NCBI GenBank assembly: GCA_913063405.1
Contig: CAJXZB010000030.1
Span: forward strand, 1-36,499
Length of the DNA: 36,499 bases
DNA from: an uncultured Ulvibacter sp.
GTDB taxonomy: Bacteria; Bacteroidota; Bacteroidia; Flavobacteriales; Flavobacteriaceae
Direction: 5' to 3'
Position numbers and translations under genes: made by a program. Below, in pieces: positions 32,510 to 36,499 of the stretch (positions are counted from its first letter, which is position 1; each line of letters starts with the position of its first letter). The notes beneath the pieces are model-generated. The model did no database searches, was not told the DNA's origin, and saw only the letters and a list, made by a program, of their open reading frames with translations.

Positions 32510-35341
32510 CTAATGTAGTTCTTTTTTAAGGAAACCTGCCGTATAGCTGTTCTTGTTTTTTACAATTTCTTCGGGAGTACCTTGAACCAAAATGGTTCCA
32601 CCTTTCTTTCCACCTTCAGGCCCAATATCTATTATATGATCAACGGTTTTAATTACATCCAAATTGTGTTCAATAATTAGTACAGTATTTCCTTTATCTG
32701 CCAACTTATTCAGAACAATCATCAAGACTCTTATATCTTCAAAATGAAGCCCTGTAGTAGGCTCATCTAGAATGTAGAAGGTGTTCCCAGTATCTCTTTT
32801 GGAAAGCTCGGTTGCTAGTTTAATACGCTGCGCCTCACCACCAGAGAGTGTTGTAGATTGCTGGCCTAGAGTGATATAGCCGAGGCCTACGTCCTGAATG
32901 GTCTTTAGTTTTCTATATATTTTTGGAATTAATTCAAAAAATATACAGGCCTCATTGATCGTCATTTCTAAAACGTCATATATGGATTTACCCTTGTAGC
33001 GAATTTCTAAGGTTTCTCGATTGAAACGTTTTCCTTGACAGGTTTCGCATTCCACGTACACATCTGGCAAGAAATTCATTTCTATAACACGTAAACCACC
33101 TCCTCGACAGGTTTCGCACCTGCCACCGCTAACATTAAAACTAAACCTACCCGGTTTATAGCCACGAATCATCGCTTCAGGCACTTTAGCAAATAGACTT
33201 CGTATTTCTGAAAAAACGCCAGTATAAGTAGCAGGATTCGAACGAGGTGTTCGGCCAATTGGAGATTGGTTAATATCAATTACTTTATCCAGATGCTTAA
33301 GTCCCTCAATCTTTTTATAGGGCATTGGCTTTTTTACACCATTAAAGAAATGCGCATTTAGAATTGGGTAGAGGGTCTCATTAATGAGTGTAGATTTCCC
33401 ACTTCCCGAAACTCCGGTTACTCCAATCATCTTTCCCAATGGCAGTTCTATAGAGATGTTCTTTAGATTATTACCCGTAGCTCCAGTAAGCTTGAGTTTC
33501 TTTCCATTTCCTTTTCTTCTTTTCTTCGGAATTTCAATCTCCTTGGTTCCATTAAGGTAATCTGCAGTTAGGGTATGATGCTTTAGAATTTCTTTTGGAG
33601 TTCCTTCCGAAACAATTTCACCCCCATGTTTCCCAGCAGCAGGACCTATATCGAATATATAATCCGCATGTTCTATCATATCCTTGTCATGTTCAACTAC
33701 GATGACTGAATTTCCTAATTCTTTAAGTGAAATCAAGGATTTAATGAGTTTTTCATTATCTCGTTGATGAAGACCAATACTTGGTTCATCAAGAATATAA
33801 AGTACGCCTACGAGTTGCGATCCAATTTGTGTTGCTAAGCGAATACGCTGGGCTTCACCACCAGACAAAGACTTGGAGCTTCTATCTAAGGCTAGATAGG
33901 TAAGTCCAACATCTATTAAAAATTGAAGCCTAGAGCGCACCTCTTTGATAATTTCCTCAGCAATCTTTAATTGAGTAACCGAAAGGTCTTTTTCTATATT
34001 ATGAAACCAATCTGCCAACTCCAAGACATCCATATGTGAGAGTTCAGCAATATTTTTCTCGTTCACTTTAAAATATAGGGATTCCTTTCTCAAGCGTGAA
34101 CCTTGACATTTTGGACATGATATTTTGTCCATATATTCTTTGGCCCAACGCTGAAGGGATCTGGATTCGTTCGCTTCAAAAGTGTTTTGGAGAAAGGTTG
34201 CTACTCCTTCAAAGTCAATTTTATAACTTCTGGTAATTCCTAAGGTTTTAGATTCTATATCGAATTTTTCATTGCCTCCGTGAAAAATTACATCTTTGGC
34301 TTCCATCGGAATTTTTTCAAAAGGATCACTCAATTTAAAAGCAAAGCGTTCCGCAATTAGTTCTAATTGTTTAAAAATCCAATTACTTTTTTGAGGTCCA
34401 TGGGGAGCCAAAGCTCCTTGTTTTATAGACATGGTTTGGTCCGGCACTATTTTATCCAGGTTTACCTCGTGAAGCTGCCCAAGCCCACGACAATGAGGAC
34501 ACATTCCTTTAGGTGAATTAAAAGAGAAATTATTTGGTTCTGGGTTGGGGTAGGAGATACCACTGCTGGGACACATTAAGGACCTGCTAAAGTATCTTAC
34601 GTTTCCGGTTTCATTATCTAAAACCATCAATACGTCATCTCCATGATACATTGCCGTAACAATAGTTTCGCTTAATCTTTTGTCGTTATCGTTGTCATTA
34701 GAAATTATGAGACGATCTACTACAATTTCTATATCGTGATTCTTATATCGATCGATCTTCATACCCTTGATGATATCTTGAACCTCACCATCCACACGCA
34801 CCTTCAAAAAGCCTTGTTTTGCTATTTGTTCAAATAGTTCGCGGTAGTGTCCTTTTCTAGAGCGAACAACTGGCGCCAGAATGCTTACTTTTTTGTCTTT
34901 GAAGTCTTTTACTATAAGCTGTTTTATTTGCTCGTCATCATAACTCACCATTTTTTGCCCAGTGTTGTAGCTATAGGCATCGCTGGCTCGTGCATAAAAC
35001 AGTCTCAAAAAATCATAGATTTCAGTAATAGTACCAACCGTAGACCTTGGGCTTCTGCTGGTGGTCTTTTGCTCAATTGCAATTACTGGTGAAAGCCCTT
35101 CAATTTTATCAACATCTGGACGCTCAAGACTGCCTAAAAACTGGCGGGCATAGGCGGAAAATGTTTCAATATAACGACGTTGTCCTTCGGCATAGATTGT
35201 ATCGAAAGCTAATGATGATTTTCCACTCCCAGAAAGGCCGGTTATAACTACCAATTTCTCCCTTGGAATCTTAACGTCAATGTTCTTTAGATTATGGACT
35301 CTAGCACCAAGAACTTCAATAAAATCTTCATTTTTTGCCAT
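32510..35341 (-). CDS. uvrA: Excinuclease ABC subunit A
   Basis: A 943-residue UvrA from the ATG at 35341 ([20 protein letters not shown]). It has two ABC modules: Walker [10 protein letters not shown] near 36-44 with signature [19 protein letters not shown], and Walker [10 protein letters not shown] with [17 protein letters not shown] followed by [10 protein letters not shown]. The C-terminal zinc finger (CETCRGGG...CETCQGKRF) is complete. The first one reads CPSSG...CPHC, with Ser in place of the second Cys, as I recall for other Bacteroidetes UvrA. UvrA finds bulky DNA lesions for nucleotide excision repair with UvrB and UvrC, not present here. The TTG at 35350 lies inside the promoter box and is rejected as a start. 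Confidence 0.97.
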   Translation of the reverse strand: MAKNEDFIEVLGARVHNLKNIDVKIPREKLVVITGLSGSGKSSLAFDTIYAEGQRRYIETFSAYARQFLGSLERPDVDKIEGLSPVIAIEQKTTSRSPRSTVGTITEIYDFLRLFYARASDAYSYNTGQKMVSYDDEQIKQLIVKDFKDKKVSILAPVVRSRKGHYRELFEQIAKQGFLKVRVDGEVQDIIKGMKIDRYKNHDIEIVVDRLIISNDNDNDKRLSETIVTAMYHGDDVLMVLDNETGNVRYFSRSLMCPSSGISYPNPEPNNFSFNSPKGMCPHCRGLGQLHEVNLDKIVPDQTMSIKQGALAPHGPQKSNWIFKQLELIAERFAFKLSDPFEKIPMEAKDVIFHGGNEKFDIESKTLGITRSYKIDFEGVATFLQNTFEANESRSLQRWAKEYMDKISCPKCQGSRLRKESLYFKVNEKNIAELSHMDVLELADWFHNIEKDLSVTQLKIAEEIIKEVRSRLQFLIDVGLTYLALDRSSKSLSGGEAQRIRLATQIGSQLVGVLYILDEPSIGLHQRDNEKLIKSLISLKELGNSVIVVEHDKDMIEHADYIFDIGPAAGKHGGEIVSEGTPKEILKHHTLTADYLNGTKEIEIPKKRRKGNGKKLKLTGATGNNLKNISIELPLGKMIGVTGVSGSGKSTLINETLYPILNAHFFNGVKKPMPYKKIEGLKHLDKVIDINQSPIGRTPRSNPATYTGVFSEIRSLFAKVPEAMIRGYKPGRFSFNVSGGRCETCRGGGLRVIEMNFLPDVYVECETCQGKRFNRETLEIRYKGKSIYDVLEMTINEACIFFELIPKIYRKLKTIQDVGLGYITLGQQSTTLSGGEAQRIKLATELSKRDTGNTFYILDEPTTGLHFEDIRVLMIVLNKLADKGNTVLIIEHNLDVIKTVDHIIDIGPEGGKKGGTILVQGTPEEIVKNKNSYTAGFLKKELH

Positions 35342-35347
35342 AGTTTG

Positions 35348-35355
35348 CAAAGGTA
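35348..35355 (-). promoter_or_regulatory. -7 box abutting the uvrA start codon
   Basis: Minus-strand TACCTTTG fits TAnnTTTG and ends 6 bp before the uvrA ATG, implying a leaderless or nearly leaderless transcript. No good -33 element was found. Confidence 0.5.
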
Positions 35356-35424
35356 CTCAATTGGAATGAAAATTTGGATGGAACTTCTATTCAGCGAATT
35401 ATTAAATGAATCCGGACTATTACC

Positions 35425-36429
35425 TTAACTGTTGATCTCTTGACTCAAGAATTGATAAAACGTCGTTGCAATATAGAAGATCACGCTAACAACAAAAGAG
35501 AAGCTAATAATGAGTACTAAAATTGGAAGATTGAATAAAAGAAAGAACAAAGGTAATAATACCCCAAATAGGACAAGAAAAAGGAAAATCGAATACAGAT
35601 AGCTCATTCTTTTTGGAAACTTATTTCCCATGTTTTTTTGAATCTGGTATAACTTTGGCATCACCTCTTTACTCATATATTCTCCTAGTTTCGATAGAAA
35701 CACTTCATTGAAGGAAGAGCCTTCAAATACCTCACTATCAATACCATTTGCAAGAACCATTATTTTTTCTTGATGCCTTTCGAAAACCGCTTCAATATTT
35801 AATGCTTCTTTATACACACCAAATTTATATCCAAAGTAATACCACAACCCAGAACTACATTTATGTTCTAACCATTTACTTACAATATCCTTTTGATAGA
35901 TTGAAGGATAATGAATATCTCCAACATTTCTCTTGTCTTTAGAACTAGTCATTAGAAGTGATTTTAACTCCAAATAAAGATTTTCAGTGTCTGCGTAGTT
36001 TTGATTTTCCTGAAGGAATTCAATTGCTAGTTTTGACTTTCCTTTGTAAAAGTCTTTAACTTCAAAAAAGGTTAATCCAGCAAATTCATTATCAATATAA
36101 TCTTTTAAGCCTGGTAACCACATCTTGGATTGCATAAGCAATTCCACTATGGACCTAAAGTTATGCATCTTTTGAGTTATCTTGCTTAAATGATCAACTA
36201 CATCCTTTTTCCTACCCTTAAGCCCAATTACGGCAGAAGCAAGATATACCATGATGATGGCGGAAAGGAAACCGCTAATTCCAATAAATACTATAGAAAG
36301 GCTTGATAGTTTGATCGCGAAGTCCGGTGTGGTGATTACTTGCTGTCTTAAAAGAAAAACAAGTCCCATGCAAAGAAACCCGCTAAAAATTAGAGGCATA
36401 ATCGCAAATAAATCTTTTAAGTTATACAC
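35425..36429 (-). CDS. Membrane protein of unknown function with two terminal helix pairs
   Basis: A 334-residue protein with two N-terminal membrane helices (about residues 10-28 and 42-67), a ~200-residue hydrophilic, helix-rich middle (KDVVDHLSKITQKMHNF...; KDIVSKWLEHKCSSGLWYYFGYKFG), and two C-terminal helices (about 278-299 and 303-325). This places the middle domain on one side of the membrane. No enzymatic motif was recognised. The start is GTG at 36429, overlapping the end of the upstream frame by 8 bp, which suggests coupling to a gene that begins outside the window. Function unknown. Confidence 0.6.
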   Translation of the reverse strand: MYNLKDLFAIMPLIFSGFLCMGLVFLLRQQVITTPDFAIKLSSLSIVFIGISGFLSAIIMVYLASAVIGLKGRKKDVVDHLSKITQKMHNFRSIVELLMQSKMWLPGLKDYIDNEFAGLTFFEVKDFYKGKSKLAIEFLQENQNYADTENLYLELKSLLMTSSKDKRNVGDIHYPSIYQKDIVSKWLEHKCSSGLWYYFGYKFGVYKEALNIEAVFERHQEKIMVLANGIDSEVFEGSSFNEVFLSKLGEYMSKEVMPKLYQIQKNMGNKFPKRMSYLYSIFLFLVLFGVLLPLFFLLFNLPILVLIISFSFVVSVIFYIATTFYQFLSQEINS

Positions 36430-36499
36430 TTAGTATCTGTTTTATATTTTTATGATAAACAGGTTTAGTGCTAACCATTCTTTGAATAGCTTTATGAAA
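36422..36499 (-). CDS. C-terminal end of an upstream gene (partial)
   Basis: An open frame enters from the right edge and ends at TAA (36422-36424), encoding 25 basic residues such as HKAIQRMVSTKPVYHKNIK. Its stop overlaps the GTG start of the membrane protein gene by 8 bp. That arrangement supports it being a real, co-translated gene end, but the fragment is too short to identify. Confidence 0.35.
   Translation of the reverse strand, partial: FHKAIQRMVSTKPVYHKNIKQILSV

Noticed and set aside
34690..34720. Repeated Asn-Asp codons in uvrA as a possible insertion
   Set aside because: A short NDNDND loop within an otherwise normal UvrA domain is ordinary surface-loop variation.
35342..35350. 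TTG start for uvrA
   Set aside because: It lies within the TACCTTTG promoter box; the ATG at 35341 gives the standard N-terminus.
35361..35367. TTGGAAT upstream of uvrA as a copy of the dnaE operator
   Set aside because: Only one half-site is present and there is no ATTCCAA at the required distance; a 7-bp match is expected by chance in AT-rich DNA.
1..36499. Search for CRISPR arrays, tRNAs, rRNAs, transposases and integrases
   Set aside because: No regularly spaced repeats, no tRNA-like cloverleaf or rRNA sequence recognised by eye, and no recombinase-type protein among the reading frames.

Overview
The window looks like a chromosomal segment of a flavobacterium (Bacteroidetes, Flavobacteriaceae-type). 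It is AT-rich. Several secreted proteins carry C-terminal type IX secretion (T9SS) sorting domains. Promoters resemble the Bacteroidetes -7 element TAnnTTTG, often placed almost on the start codon. Gene content (fused 2-oxoacid dehydrogenase E1, a CvfB-like gene among menaquinone genes, a second short DnaE) also fits. No tRNA, rRNA, CRISPR array, insertion sequence or integrase was seen.

Layout from left to right. Positions 1-540 hold the end of a membrane protein, a gene remnant and a GIY-YIG protein with substituted catalytic positions. Positions 581-3601 encode a short DnaE-type polymerase under a striking double palindromic operator. A broken T9SS cargo gene (3730-4468) separates it from dnaK (4493-6403), which ends in a strong terminator. 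Positions 6543-10318 read leftwards: a lipoprotein, a CxxCH haem-motif protein and an orphan phage-tail-tube-like protein. Next come a secreted lipase-like hydrolase, a BASS-family transporter, a frameshifted leucine-rich-repeat gene and a small esterase.

Positions 15141-22312 carry menaquinone genes: a MenI-like thioesterase, menF and menD in a row, then menB. Between menD and menB lie a STAS-like hypothetical, a CvfB-like RNA-binding protein, and a secreted C1 peptidase with a small secreted partner. A T9SS-exported LVIVD-repeat protein follows, then asnB, the fused alpha/beta E1 of a branched-chain or related 2-oxoacid dehydrogenase, a decayed small membrane gene, an M1-like protein lacking HExxH with a beta-barrel-like tail, an orphan sorting domain, a LOG-family protein, uvrA, and an unknown four-helix membrane protein.

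The most interesting feature is the asnB leader (25627-25733, minus strand). It encodes a 15-residue peptide, MLLNNLNNNNNNAKT, with eight Asn codons. The stop codon is followed after 1 nt by a segment that pairs perfectly over 9 bp with the 5' arm of an intrinsic terminator just upstream of asnB. This is the full architecture of a classical ribosome-mediated attenuator sensing charged tRNA-Asn. The second is the pair of TTGGAATNATTCCAA operators enclosing the dnaE promoter, which suggests a dedicated repressor for this polymerase.

Four loci appear broken by frameshifts or stops (70-215, 3730-4468, 13650-14355, 28394-28615). Some could be sequencing errors, so they should be checked in reads before being called pseudogenes.
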